Source of the DNA: Sindora glabra
Lineage: Eukaryota; Streptophyta; Magnoliopsida; Fabales; Fabaceae
Length of the DNA: 64,000 bases
Assembly: GCA_020226215.1 (NCBI GenBank)
Contig: CM035226.1
Coordinates: forward strand, 62,519,455-62,583,454
Reading direction: 5' to 3'
Of the stretch, positions 1 through 13,240 are shown one piece after another; the stretch's first letter is position 1; each line of letters begins with the position of its first letter. The notes under the pieces are model-generated. The model did no database searches. It was not told the DNA's origin and saw only the letters and a program-made list of their open reading frames with translations. A program made the translations under genes and the position numbers.

Positions 1-2808
1 AGTAAAGTTTAATCCGACTTAACTTATTTACACCCTTACACTGTGCAAGAATAGGCTGGCATTTAATGAAAAAAATAAGGAATTCATTATAAAATATATT
101 AAACTATTGTATACATATTAAAACATATATTTAATTCATAAAAAAGGATAAAATTTTATAAAACATAAATTATTTATGTGTCTTTTTATCATTTTATATT
201 TCATTATACATAACTAATATGATTATAATAATTAAAATTAAAAATAATGATAAAAGAAAAGAATACTTATGTTGTGTTTAATATAATGAACTGTGAATTG
301 AAGAAAAAAAGGAAAGATAATAGAATAGAATAAATATTATATAATTATGTTTTATATATAAAAATAATGTATGAATAAAATGGAGGAAGAATAATTAATG
401 GTAATAATATTCATAAAAATATTATTTTATTTAAAAATATAATTTCGACACCACATGGATAATACCCCTTATTTTTTTAAACTAAGTATCAAATAAGATC
501 TTGAGGCATGATCTTAATATTTCTTGCCATGAGATGAACCACAAATTATTAATATTACTTTATTTTCACATCATTGAAACATATATCCTAAGGGAAAAAA
601 AAGTTGCATTCACTACATTTTTTTAAACTACACATTGCATAATTAATGAATTTGTGAAATGGGTCATAATTATTGTTCATCCTATATATTTAAAATTATA
701 CTATCTATTTTTATAAATTTATTTAAATCTCTAAAATCAATTTAACTTAAATAAATAAATACATTTTGCACCATCACTTGTCCATATATTATTTTGTTTT
801 AAAAAAATTCCTAACTTTTTTTTGCTTATGAAAATTTTTATTTGCATTTATTTTTAATAACATAACACCCTTATAGTTACTAATAATATAAATAACTAGT
901 CTTCAACCCATTCTTTGCAGGTTGTGTACTAATTGTAAATGTGTAATTTTTTTTCTATTATTAGTAATAATTTTATTTTATAGATATAAAAAAATAATTT
1001 AATGAAAAGGGTATATTTTAAATTCATTTTAATATGCATTGAAATTCAACAAATTAAAGTAACAAAAGAAAGATACAATATTGTAGTATTAAATAACTTT
1101 TAATGTTGATATTTTGTATTAGTGCTATATTATCTAATCAATTCTATTTTATTAATAACCTTGTTGTAGTATAAGATACATTTTATTATAAAATATTGAT
1201 CAATAAAATGCTTTTTGTAATTCTATCTCTTATTCATCCCTCATTTAAGGAATTATGTACCTATTTCCAATGTCAATATTGCTGCATATTTTGAATCAAA
1301 ACACACTCCTTTTTCTTTGAAGATGTTATTTTGATATATTTTTCTTTACTAATATAATAGGAAAAAATTTATTCGTTAACATCATAATATAATTCTTGTT
1401 TAATATGCAATAAAGTAATATTAAAATGCAGCATCTACTAAGATAATCAAACTAAAAATCTAAATGGTAGAGGATTTTTATCAACTAAACTATTAAATTA
1501 TCATGATACTTAGAGAAGGAATGAATATGAAATCTTATAATAAATGCAAAAATTATTGCATAAACAAAGTAACTTATCATACAACCACCATATCATATAC
1601 TTATCTATAATTTGTTCCTTTCCCTATTCAAGGTGTCTAATTTTCTTCAATGCCATATTTCAAAAACTTAGTAACAACAACAAATGGGATTGCATTATCT
1701 AAAGTAAGAATAATCAAATAAAAATGTTATTAAAAATCGAGTACTTATCCAGATCTACAATATATGAGAATCAAATAAAAACAAAATCATAAATAATTTG
1801 ACACATTTAGTAATTAAGATGAAAATGCAATCAAATTGAATGTATTTGTCATTAGTTTATTGATCAAACAATCATATTTATTTATCAACAAGCAAGTATT
1901 AGCATTTTGAAACTTAGTTAGATTATTAATTATATGAAGCTTTAGCATGTACAATGATAGAAAGATCATAGAATTTCAAGATAATTAAATTAGACCATGT
2001 TGTAAATATGTTCTTTGACATATACGAAGATGGTATATTTAGATTGTAGGGTGATAGAAATAATTGAAGTAGTTGTTTTGTCAACACTCTAGAAAATAGT
2101 AGATATAATAACTTAACAAATGTTTGTATTTAACTTGTCTTTAATGATACATGTTGCTCATCCCCCATATTATTTGCCTATGTTCCAAGATTGCAAAAAC
2201 AAATGCATAAGAAACATATTCAATGCACCATCAATATTAAAAAAGCAAATAATGAAAGAATGAAAATTTTTGTTTCGGTAGGAAGGCTAAATAGTGTACT
2301 ATCAATATTCAATGCACACTTTATGGATAACTTTGCATTTTTATCATCTTCACAGATATAATTTTTTGTTGCAAAGATTTAAAAGTCAAAAAAATGAAGA
2401 AAAAAAAAGTACTCAAAGCAAGTAAAGATATAAATACAATCTAGCATTAAACAAACTTTACAAAAAGGGATTGAAAAAGATTTAGAAAAAGATGAATAAT
2501 AATCCAAACATTTCAAAATAGAGAAAAAATGAAATCAACAAATTCAAACATAGATACTAATCCAAAAAATTCAAATTCTAAAATTGAAGTTTTCCAAAAG
2601 AGAAGAAAGAATAACTCAATGATTTAATAGAGGATTCAAATTGAGGTTAGTGAAATCTAATGGTGGAATAACAAAGACCTAGATTGATTAGTGCTAGGGT
2701 AGAAATGGTTCTAGTTTGACAAGCGGTAATGAGATAAAAGCAATGATCTAAAGAAAAGAAAGCCATATAGTGACAACCTAGAATAGAACAAAAAAGAAAT
2801 GCAAAATC

Positions 2809-2849
<41 letters not shown>

Positions 2850-3640
2850 AAGAGAATGAAATAATACATTAAATGAATTTGTACCTAAACAAATTTCTTG
2901 GTGTCAAGTGATTTTTTATGAAAATAAAAGGGAAAAGATTCAATAATTCTTACAATTGAAAATCAAGTAGGATGGCAACATCAACATAGGAAATTATTAC
3001 TAGAAATCAATAATATTATTACAAAAAAAAAAGTGAAATCAGCCAAATTTCTTTAAAAGGAAAATGTGAAAGTATCAGCAACGAAAATTTATGAAATTCC
3101 TTCAAAATGAAAATAAAATCAATGAAATTTCTTTGAAAGAAAAATGCATCAAAGGAGAATGATGTGCATCGCTTGAGGAGAGAAAGCTCTGGCTTATACA
3201 ATGGTAAGTGGTGTGCATTCTAACATAGGAGAAAATGCATTAATAGTGAGTTTGATACAATGCCATGGCTAATATATAATTAGGGAGATTTTCAATTCCT
3301 AATAAATCAAATTAATTTAGGCATACATAATACCATTTGATTAGTTAAGGCAATACTATTTTTCAAGTAGTTTTATATTAATTTGTTTCAATATTTTTTT
3401 TTTAAAATTTCGCATTCAAATAAAAATTTTAAATTCAAAAGTAATAAATTATATAAAATATTTCAATAAATAATTTTATTAGTTTATTTCATAATTTATT
3501 ATCTCTATTGCATCAATGAATTCACCTATCTCTTTAATAAAATGAGATAATAAAATATTATTGAAAAGACTAGCCAAATCCTCTAGTAAGGGTAGATAAA
3601 AATTTTCGTAATAAAATTTGTTTTTACTATTTTTACTAAA
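1..3640. other. AT-rich intergenic sequence without a recognised gene
   Basis: The stretch is mostly A/T runs with no open reading frame above about 60 codons that looks like a protein. One minus-strand ORF (3019-3201) consists of phenylalanine- and isoleucine-rich translation of a short A-rich internal repeat (related segments near 3035, 3090 and 3120) and is not credible as a gene. No tRNA, splice-bounded exon or transposon domain is recognised here. Confidence 0.6.
2813..2850. repeat. (AT)n microsatellite
   Basis: A run of about fourteen AT dinucleotides is followed by an imperfect TTATATATAA tail. It is a simple sequence repeat with no attached feature. Confidence 0.9.
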
Positions 3641-3649
3641 GTGTAGTCA

Positions 3650-5340
3650 AATTATTAATCATCCAACAAACTGACACAACGAATAAAAGAAAATATGTTC
3701 AAAATAGCAAACATGTTAAGCTATTATTAATACAAAAAATATGTTTCATTTTTTTTTTATATATTTCATATATCATTTTCTTATTTTTATTTTATTTATT
3801 TCTTTTTTTCTCATACTTACTTCTATTATTTATAACTCATATGCTACTATCCTTAAATAATATAAATATAAATATTTTAAATAAGTTAAAACTTTTATAT
3901 AAAAATTAATTCATTATATATTCTATTTTTAATAAACATATTTAAAAATAAAAAATAAAATTTATATACTTAAATTCTAATATTATTTTCTTGATATCAA
4001 ATTTTAAATGCTATATCATGAATTAGATTCATTTCTCTTTTTTATTGCATTATAATTTCAATTTTTTATTTTTCAGATTGTATATTTTTCACCTTTTTTT
4101 TAATTTATTCATTTTATATTAAAGTTCTAACTTATTTTAAGTATTCTTTCAATGGAAAATTCTTGCAAATCATATGTGAAGAAGAATTTGATTTAAAGAA
4201 ACTTTTTTCAATAAATGTAGAAGGACAACCAATAATATCAAAACGTTAAAATTTAAATGAATAAATTTTATTTTAAGTTTCAAATATTTTATTTAAAAAT
4301 AGCATATATCGTATTATATCTATACTAAATATTAACATTTAAATTGTAAACAACAAGAATGGGTATAAGAAAAAAGAAAAATATATAATGGAGCAAATAA
4401 AAAGAAATGAAACAATGTATGAATTGTAACAAAATGAGTCAAAAAATTGAATATGTAATCAAGTAATTCAATTAAATTAAAATTTTAAGTTAATTAAAAT
4501 ATTTTTGTAATAAAAGTAAAATATATCATGTTATATATATAGTACTTAATAATGTTGATGCTTGAGCTATAAATAGATGGAATGGACATAAAAAGGAAAA
4601 ATACACAATAGTGTAAATAAAAAGAAGGACAATAATAGGTGAGCCATAAAATAATAATATATGAAAATAAAATATGTAATTAAATAATTAAAATAAAATA
4701 AAATTTTAAGTTATTCAAAATATATTTGTAATAACAATAAAATATATCATATTATTTCTAAGTTATTTAGTGTTATTAGCAACCAAATAATAAATAACGT
4801 GTGGACATGAGAAAAAGAAAAAAATTGCAATAAAATAATTAAAAAGAAAAGAAACAATGTGTAAACTACAAAATAATAAAAGTTAAAAATAAAATATGAG
4901 TTATTTAAATATATTAAATTAATTTCTTAACTTATTTTAGATATTTTTATAATAATAAATAGAAATTTAACTATCTTGTATCTATACTTAGTACTAAGTG
5001 ATATTATCATTTGAGTTATAAATAATAGTTGACAAATAGAAAGAGAAAGTACGGAAGTTATAAAATTAAAATAAAAATGTAATAATTTAAAAAATGATGT
5101 GGAAAATTTGTAAAGTAACGTAAAAGTTAAAAAAGAATTTAAAATTTAAAAAGAATAGGTGCAAGAAATTAAAAAAAATAAATTTGAGTAATAGGTAAGC
5201 ATACACCAAGAGTAAAAAGGTGAAAAAAAAATAGTATAAAGGGGCAACAAAATGTAAGGAAGAAAGTAATTATTATAAGGATATAATTGTAAAATAAAGA
5301 TGAAAATTTTGAAGAAAAAAAGTCTTTCTCGAGCCAACAC
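3650..5340. repeat. AT-rich degenerate repeat array with an orientation switch
   Basis: Between about 3760 and 4140 the repeat reads in the reverse sense (CATTTT..TTCTTATTTTTATTT.., TATTTATAACTCATATGC). From about 4240 to 5150 it reads in the forward sense, with the markers GAGCTATAAATAGAT (about 4565), AATAATAAATAACG (about 4790) and GAGTTATAAATAATAG (about 5015), each followed by GGACAT..GAAAAAGAAAAAT. These are the markers found in the long arrays at 9.4-12.3 kb (reverse) and 27.9-34.3 kb (forward). The flip lies near 4141-4230; the sequence there also resembles 40193-40255. Copies are highly diverged, so exact unit edges are not fixed. Confidence 0.55.
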
Positions 5341-6828
5341 ATGGCACCAAAAATAAATAAAGGAAGTTGGAAAAAAGGGCTTGTTTTGTTAGTATGACAG
5401 TGAATGATTAGATATTTGTCTTTTAATGTGTCCTCAGCATGTTTTCATGGGCTGGACAACCCATTTTGAAGCCTAATTTCGGCTTTGACGGGTTGAGTTG
5501 GTTATTTTGGAGCCCATTTCTTATCAAAATAAAAGGCCTGTTGTGTTGTTCGCGTGTGGGCAATTGGACTTCGTCAAGTTGTTTTCATTGCTTATTAAAT
5601 TGGGATTGATTATGCGTTATTGTTTAATTAACAAACTTAACTTAATTAATGCTAGGTAACCTTCATCTTTGTGTATTATTTTCCTCTAAAACTCTTTTGT
5701 TTATAAATTTTCCTACTAAAATTAAAAAATTTCCCTCCCCCAAACAATCTCCAAAAAAATTCATATAAAAAAGTATTTAGTGGAATATCTATTATTTTTA
5801 TATTTTATCAGATTAATTTACTGTTCTTAAAATTTAGTATGTTGTAACTATTTAATTATTAATTCTCTTATAAATAAATAAAGAAAATTCACAATCTACT
5901 AGTAAATCATATTTAATATTTATCTTAAAAGTCTTATAATTATTTTTTATTCAAATACATTTGACATTCTTAATGAAATATTTATATATTCCAATATTGT
6001 AGATTTTCATAGTGCTCTTGCATATTTACCTAGTATTATTATAGTGATAATGCACCCATGAGCATATATTATATATTTGTTACCACTTTATTTTACTAAA
6101 ACTAATTTAATTTACAATAAATATATTTTAAATATTTTATTTACAATATTATCCTTTCATACTATTAGTTAAATTTAATCATTATTACAATAGATTTCTC
6201 ACAATATTTTAAATTATATTGAACTTTAAATTGTTAATTTTATAATTTTACTAGTATACTTATTAGTTGATATTTCAAATACACCAAATTTAAAACTATC
6301 GCTTGGAAGAATCTTTATGTAATTAAAACAATTTTTTATTTAAATATATTTTATTTTTTAATTCATTATTTATACATGCCCATATTGTTAATTGTTATAG
6401 TACTTATGCATAATAAGTCAAAATGTGTTTATTAATAAAAAAAAATTGCTATTATAATGTTAAATAGATTTTAAAGTACATATATTTGACAAGATTGAGT
6501 ATTAAATCTCTCAAATTTTAGATGATTTTTAATTTGATTAATAATTTTAATATCTTACGTTAAGTTTTTCATAAAATAGAAATTTTTGTAGAAAATATAA
6601 ACAAAAGAGTAATGCGTGTATTCACATACATGTATATCTTTATACTTCTAATATTAATTCTCGAACTATATAAATTATATTAATCCTAAAATAATTTTTT
6701 GATAATATTTATCCATAAAATATGAAACGTGTATATATATATGTACATATATAAATTTTGACTAAAAAAAAAATTACTTGCATAGCATGAGAAGTAATGC
6801 TTCCCTATACTACTATGAATAGGGATAG
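5341..6828. other. Intergenic sequence, nothing recognised
   Basis: A slightly GC-richer part (about 5440-5600) is followed by AT-rich sequence. I see no transposon domain, RNA gene or plausible exon. Confidence 0.5.
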
Positions 6829-6964
6829 ATATGTAAAATGGACCTAAGGCTTATGGCCTTATGCTAGCTCTTGCAGGTACAAGGCTATCCCAACTTTTAA
6901 AAATGAAGCCTATTTTCACTGTGAGCTTATGTGGACAAGTCTGCATAAGAACGAGTCCTTGTAG
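6829..6964. repeat. GC-richer repeat arm flanking the LINE (left)
   Basis: Contains GGCTTATGGCCTTATGCTAGC, AAGCCTAT and GAGCTTATGTGG motifs. The reverse complement of 9058-9282 starts with a related ACATGTACAATG..GGC and GGGCTAGCATGC sequence, and 27050-27470 holds similar GCTTA/GCCTA motifs. This suggests a hAT- or Mutator-like non-autonomous element into which the LINE inserted. No convincing target duplication was found, so the class is inferred only. Confidence 0.35.
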
Positions 6965-7194
6965 TTTTAATTAATCTTTTTATTTGTAATTTTTTAGTAG
7001 TTAACTACAATTTATAAAAAAAAATAGTTATTTTTTAATCTAGTTTAATTTAATATTCAATTAAAGGTACTTTCATTAACTTTTAGGGTTCAATTTTTTA
7101 TTCTTGCATTTGTCTTTCTAACCAAAAGAGAATGTAACCAAAAGGGAATGTTTTAAAGCCTTACATGTGTGTGATAATGCCGAAAATTAGAAAA

Positions 7195-9020
7195 GGTACA
7201 AGACAACTATGAATGAGATAAAAAAGGCAATGAGTGAGGCACGATCTAAAGATTTTGAGGAGTTCTACTGATATTTAGGAATAAAAAACGGAGAATGAAA
7301 GATTTAAAGCTTGTCAAAAATAAAGAAAGAAAATCAAGAGATTTGGATTAAGTAAAGTGTATTAAGGACAGAGAAGAATAAATTTTGCTTACAGATAAAG
7401 ATATTAAAAAGAAATGGGAGAAATACTTTTATAAACTTTTCAATGACGAGCAAGGAGTGGCTAGGGATATGGAAGGATTAGAAACCTAAGAGAATGAATA
7501 AATTTTAGCTTATTATCGTAAGATTCGAGTTGCAGAGGTAAAAGAAACTCTTAAAAAGATAAATACTGGTAAAGTTGTTGGTCTTTATGGTATTCCTATT
7601 GAAGTTTGGAAGTGTTTGGGAGAGTAAGGTATCCTATAGCTCATCAAGTTATTTAATGAGATTTTGAAATCTAAGAAAATGTCAAATGAATGGAGAAAGA
7701 GCATTTTGGCGCTTATATATAAGAACAAAGGAGATATCTAGAATTGTGCAAACTATTGAAAGATAAAACTTATGAGCCATACTATAAAATTATAGGAAAA
7801 AGTGATTGAACACAAATTAAGAGATGAGATTAGAATTGCAGAGAACCAATTTAGTTTTATGCCAAAAAGGTCTACAATAAAGGTTATTTATCTTCTACAA
7901 GGGTTGATGGAAAGGTATAGAAGTAAAGAAAGAAACTTACATATAATTTTTATTGATATAGAAAAAACCTATGATCGAGTACCAAGAGAAATATTGTGGA
8001 AGGTTTTGAAAAAAAAAAAAGAGTTCATGTCACATATATCCGAGTTATACAAGACATTTACGATGGAGCAATTACAAGTGTAAGAACTCCCAGAGGAGAG
8101 ACAAAAGTTTTTGCTATAAGGATAGGCTACATTAAGGTTTAGCTTTAAGTCCTTATTTATTTAATCTAGTCTTAGATGTTCTTACAAAGGATATACAAGA
8201 TACTATCCCTAAATGTATGTTATTTGCAGATGATATAGTGTTAATTGAGGAATCGCAAGAAGAGGTTAATTATAAATTGGAACTTTGGAGACAGGCTTTG
8301 GAATCAAAAAGTTTTCGCTTAAGTAGGAGTAAGATGGAGTATATGCATTACAAATTTAACAACAAGTAAGATAAAAATAATTTGGAGATAAGAATTGAAG
8401 AGTATATCATATCACAAATATCTAATTTAAGTAATTAAGATTTTTTTTACAAAGCGATGGGAAAATTGATGAAAATGTTACACATAGAATACAAGTTAGA
8501 TGGTTAAAATGAAGAAAAATATTTGGAGTTATTTATCACCGTAAAATACTTACTAAGCTTAAAGAGAAATTTTATCGGATGGCTATACGATCAGCAATGC
8601 TTTATGGTAGTGAATGTTAAGCTTTAAAGGGATAACAAGAGCAAAAAATGAGAATAACAGAAATAATAATGTTAAGATAGATGTGTGGTCATCCAAGAAA
8701 GATTAAGATACGAAATGAATGTATACGAGAGCATATTGACATGACACTTATTGAGAAAAAGATGATAAAAAAATTGATTAAGGTGGTTTGGTCATATGCA
8801 AAAAAGGCTATTAGAAGCACCAGTGAAAAGAGTTGATCACATGGTCTTTAGCCCTGTGAAAAAGTGTAGAGGGAAACAAAAAAGGACAATGGAGAAAGTT
8901 ATAAAAAGGGACCTCTTGATGAATAATATAACTGAAAATCTAATTTTTAATAGAATCTAATAGCGTCGTGCAATACATGTAACTGACCTCAATTAGTGGG
9001 ATAAGACTTTGTTATTATTG
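7195..9020 (+). pseudogene. RTE-clade LINE reverse transcriptase remnant
   Basis: Conceptual translation in several frames gives the endonuclease-RT linker (KAMSEARSKDFEEFY, about 7230), an RT fingers region (INTGKVVGLYGIPIEVWKC, about 7560-7617), the block around 7660-7760 (NEWRKSILALIYKNKGDI), the segment at 7802-8083 (ENQFSFMPKRST, FIDIEKTYDRVPREILW) and the catalytic FADDIVLIEE box (about 8220-8250). A thumb and C-terminal region follow. The end, a CGTGCAATACATGTAACTGACC stretch and then GATAAGACTTTGTTATTATTG, matches the plant RTE habit of ending in a short TTG-type tail. The element is 5'-truncated (no apurinic endonuclease seen) and broken by many stops and frameshifts, so it is inactive. 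Its place inside GC-richer repeat arms suggests nested insertion. The RTE assignment rests on recognised family motifs, not on a search. Confidence 0.88.
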
Positions 9021-9057
9021 TCTTTCTAATAGTTTAATTATTCTTAAGAGTGAAAAA

Positions 9058-9282
9058 AAGTGCAAGCCCTTATAAACTGCATATAAGCCCCTGTAATCCC
9101 AATTAATTTGTCATGCTTAGAATGTAGGCTTATGTATATAAGCCCATGAGCTACTAATGAGCCCCATAATCCCAATTAATTTGTCCCATTTGGAATATAG
9201 GCTTATGGAGGTAGGTGCATGCTAGCCCAAGCTTACACAAGCCTTGCCCTATGCCGCGTCTCATTGTACATGTCTAAATAGA
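9058..9282. repeat. GC-richer repeat arm flanking the LINE (right)
   Basis: Contains an internal duplication of about 80 bp (TAATCCCAATTAATTTGTC at about 9094 and again at about 9170, each followed by an AATRTAGGCTTATG block). Its reverse complement resembles 6829-6900. It is probably the other end of the element that hosts the LINE. Confidence 0.35.
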
Positions 9283-9399
9283 GGGAATTTTGGAAGTAGG
9301 ATTATTTTTTAGTTTTATAGGTGTTAAGGAAAACCTTTTTCCCACCTTTCACCTAATTTTTGTTTTCCTTTTTGTACAATTTTTCTCATGGTTTTTTTC

Positions 9400-12270
9400 T
9401 TTTTTATATATTTTCTTCCATTCATTTATATTATTTATGATTTAAATACTACTAAGTAACAGTGGGCATATAACATGGCATAATCTTTTTACAATAATAA
9501 TATTTTAAATAAACTAAATATTTTATTTAAATAAATTAATTTACTCTATTATATATTTTATTTTTAATTTTTAACTCTTATCACTTTACAATTCATGCAT
9601 TATTTTTTTCTTTTTATTTGTTCTATTTTATGTTTTTTTTTCATGTTTACTTATATTATTTATGACTCAAATATTAATAACACTAAATAATATCTATAAC
9701 AAAATATATTTAATTTTTAATATATTGAAAATATTTTAAAGGGTTTAAATTTAATCTATTGTTAATATAAATTATTTTATACTATTAGTGAATTAAAAGA
9801 TGTTACAATATTAAAAAAAAAAGTAATCAAGAATTTCTCTAATAGTAAAAGAATTTTAACATTTTTTAAATGATATAGCAACACATAGATGGATGATAGT
9901 ATAATACTAATTTAAATTGATATTAGATCAAATTTAAATCATATTTTAAATAAGTTAAAATTTTAACATAGAAATTGTTATTTGAATTTATTAATTGTAC
10001 ATCCAATTTTTTGATAACCAAATTTAAGTATTAAAATTAAATTTATTTGTTTATTTAAAATTTATTGACATTTTATTGAAATCAACTTTTAAGTATGAAT
10101 TAATTGAGTTTTTGTCAAAGTTTTATGACTCATATTATTCTCTTCCTTTTCTTTTTTAATTTTTTTGTTTACTTCTTGAATTTAAAACTCAAATACTAAT
10201 ATTACTAAGCACTACAGATATGACATATTTTTTATTATAAAAAAATTTAGATAATTAAAATTTTTATTTAAATTAATTATTTTATTGCATTTTTTATTAC
10301 TGTACATCTTGCATATTATTTTTCTTCTTTATATTTGCGCTTTCATATGGTTTTTTACTTTTTATTTTTCATGTGCACTCCTTTTGTTTAGAACTCAAAC
10401 AATAATATCATTAAATGGCATAAATATAATATATTACATTATATTTTTAACTTATTTAAATATTTTAAATAAATTAAAATTTTATTATAGAAATTATTTA
10501 GGGAATAAACTAATTGTATATTTTATTTTTTAAAACTAATATTTAAAATTTTAAACTACATTTATTTATTTAAATTTTGTAAATATTTTTATGACATTAA
10601 TTTTCAAGTACTAAAATACATCAATTGAAATTTTCCCAATACTTCCTAACCCACATACTATTTTTTTCTCCTTTTATCTATTTTATTATATGTTTTTTCT
10701 TTCTTTTCTTGTATACTACTGATGTTTAAAACTTAGACGCCAATATTATTTAGTATTACGGACACGAAACGTTATATTGTCTTTTTATTTTAAAATTAAT
10801 TTGAAAAATTGAAATATTTTATTTAATTAAATTAATTTATTATATATTCTATATTTCTTTTTACCTTACACTTCACAAATTACTTTTCTTCTTTTAATTT
10901 GTTCCTTTGCATGTTTATTTTTTACATGTGCAGTCCTATTTATAACTCAAATACTAATATTGCTAAACTTTATAAATATAATATGTTATATTTTATTTTT
11001 AACTTATTTATATATGTTAAATAAGATTTAATATAAAAGTTTTAAAGAAATTGAGTAATTTCATCAAATTAATATTGAAAATTGAAATAATTTTATTTAT
11101 TTGAAATTTATTAATATTTTTATATTAATTTTTAATAATTAATATATTTCAAAATAAAAACACATCAAATGGGATTTTCTTAAGGCTTTACGGTGCACAA
11201 ATTATTTTTTCTCTTTTTATCTACAGTTTATGTTTTTCTTTTTTTTTTGTTCATTCCTGATGTTTCAAGCTCAAAAGCAGTACCATTAAATAATATAAAT
11301 ATAATATAGTATATGTTATTTTTGTTATAAAATTTTTAATAAGTTAAAGATTTTATTTGATTGAATTAATTTTCTAGATATTCTATTTTTAACTCATTAT
11401 TTTAGAACTTATATTTTATTTCTCTCTTTTTATTTGCTTCATTGCACATTTTTTCCTTTTTTATATCTACAATCTTGTTATTTACATCTTAAACACTAAT
11501 ATTACTAAATAATATAGGTATAATGTGAAATATTTTCTTTTTATTACAAAATTTTATAAATAAGTTAAGGTTTACATGTAGAAAATATTAATTAAATTAA
11601 TTATTTACATATTTTATTTTTAATAAAAGTATTTAGAAATTAAAATTAATTTTATTTGTTTTTTAATATTTTATTAATATTATTTTTCAGGCACTATATT
11701 TTTAGTTAAATATACGTCAACTGAAATTTTCTTTAGACTTTACGGTCTAGGCACTATTTCCCTTCCTTTAATCTTCATTGTGTGCTTTCCTCCTTTTTTT
11801 ATTTTCACTTTGCTACTTTACATGTTTTTATTTTTTTAATATTCACTTTTATTATTTACAAATCAAGTATAAATATTATAAATATAATAAAATAAATTTT
11901 ATTTTTTGTTTATAATATTTTCTACTTGAATTTTATTAACATTTTCTTGATTTAAATGCATCATTTTACATCAATTGAGATTTTATCAAGGTTTTACATT
12001 TTATTTAAAATATTTTTTATCTAATTCGTTACTTGTTTTTCCTTCTTCTTTGTCTATCTACCTTATTATTTATAATTTAGATACCAATATCAAAAGGTAG
12101 AATAAATATAATGCAATATATTTTATTTTTATTATAAAATTATTTTAAATAAGTTAAAATTTTAATTTTATTGAAATAATTAATCATATACTCTTTTGCT
12201 AATAAAAATATTGAAGAATAAAATCAAATTTATGTATTTAATTTTGTTAATATTTACTTTGTGACTTTAT
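9400..12270 (-). repeat. Degenerate AT-rich tandem array, reverse orientation
   Basis: A unit of roughly 200-330 bp recurs here in reverse orientation relative to 27.9-34.3 kb. Each copy runs approximately: pyrimidine-rich TTTTCTTTTTATTTG..CATGTTT, then TATTATTTATAACTCAAATACTAATATTACTAAATAATATAAATATAAT, then TTTAACTTATTTAAA..TTAAAATTTT, then a TTTATTTGAATTT..TTAATATTTT block and a CATCAATTGAAATTTT..TTTACGGT block. Copies are visible near 9420, 9640, 10150, 10310, 10680, 10880, 11210, 11420, 11800 and 12030. The small ORF at 10285-10533 is translation of this repeat and not a gene. The array lies upstream of a Helitron-like 3' end at 13240. Confidence 0.65.
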
Positions 12271-13211
12271 GTTAGATAACTAAAATGTATTCTCTCTCTC
12301 ATTTATAAGTATTGTTATCACTAAGATTTTTACTTTTAAAAATAATATCAATACTACATGCACCATAAATAAGATTTGAAATTTAATTTCAAATGTAAAT
12401 CAATGATTGTAATTAAATATAGGTTGATAACAAATTATAAAATTAAATCTAATAAATATAAAAAATTCAAAAGCTAATTTTAAATTCCATTCTCAATGCC
12501 TATAGCATTTTTTATAAAAATAAATATGTGTGATTAGTATGCTTGTATATATTTATGGCTGGAGCTTCCTTTTTCAATTTTTATTATGCAACATGTCATA
12601 TTTTTTTTTTCTTTTGGATGAGACATGAAGTAGGGGAATTACTTTAGGAATTAAAATATTAATGAATTTCTCTCTTCTCAAGAATTATCTTTAATATTAA
12701 AACCCTTATCCGTTAACATGTAAAGTTCACTCAAGACCAATATACTTTTCACTACAACATTCTAATATTTAAATTTAAATAAATCATATGCAGCTATATT
12801 ATATAGTAATCAAGAACATATGAACAGAGCGTGTGAAAATTTTATCAAATACATTTTTTATAAAAAATTAATTCATTGAAAGCATATATACATATATATA
12901 TAGTATCATTATATGTCATTTTTTTTGCATTCATTGGAAAAAAAACCTCTTTAAATTAAATTGTTATTTATCTATGATTCACATATAATAAATAAAAAGT
13001 AAAACAACTTGTATGGTTTCCATTTTTGTTTAGTTAAGAACTTAAAGCCCTACTTTTATTTATCATAAAGTAATGTACATCTTGAAAAATTATAATTTAC
13101 AAATTTAAATGTATTATTATAAATTAAAATTTCAATATTTTTATAATATAAAACTAATGTAAAATATATTTGTATAAATGACTTCCAATTCAGATCGAAG
13201 TTAATTTCTAA
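12271..13211. other. AT-rich sequence between the array and the Helitron-like end
   Basis: No coding or RNA feature seen. Short AT microsatellite-like patches occur (for example 12886-12902). It may be the 3' part of a Helitron ending at 13240. Confidence 0.4.
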
Positions 13212-13240
13212 CTTATGCAACGCATGGTCTTACAAACTAG
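13212..13240 (+). mobile_element. Helitron-like 3' terminus
   Basis: The sequence has a small perfect stem ATGC-AAC-GCAT (about 13215-13225), then 11 nt, then CTAG followed by T. This is the classic Helitron 3' layout of hairpin, 10-12 nt, CTAR and insertion before T. The GCAACGCATGG..ACAAACTAG wording resembles a decayed form of common plant Helitron ends. The 5' TC end upstream was not located. No Rep/helicase coding sequence is present in the window. Confidence 0.42.

Noticed and set aside
10285..10533. 82-codon hydrophobic ORF, at first membrane-protein-like
   Set aside because: It coincides with one unit of the AT-rich array; the same frame is broken in the other units.
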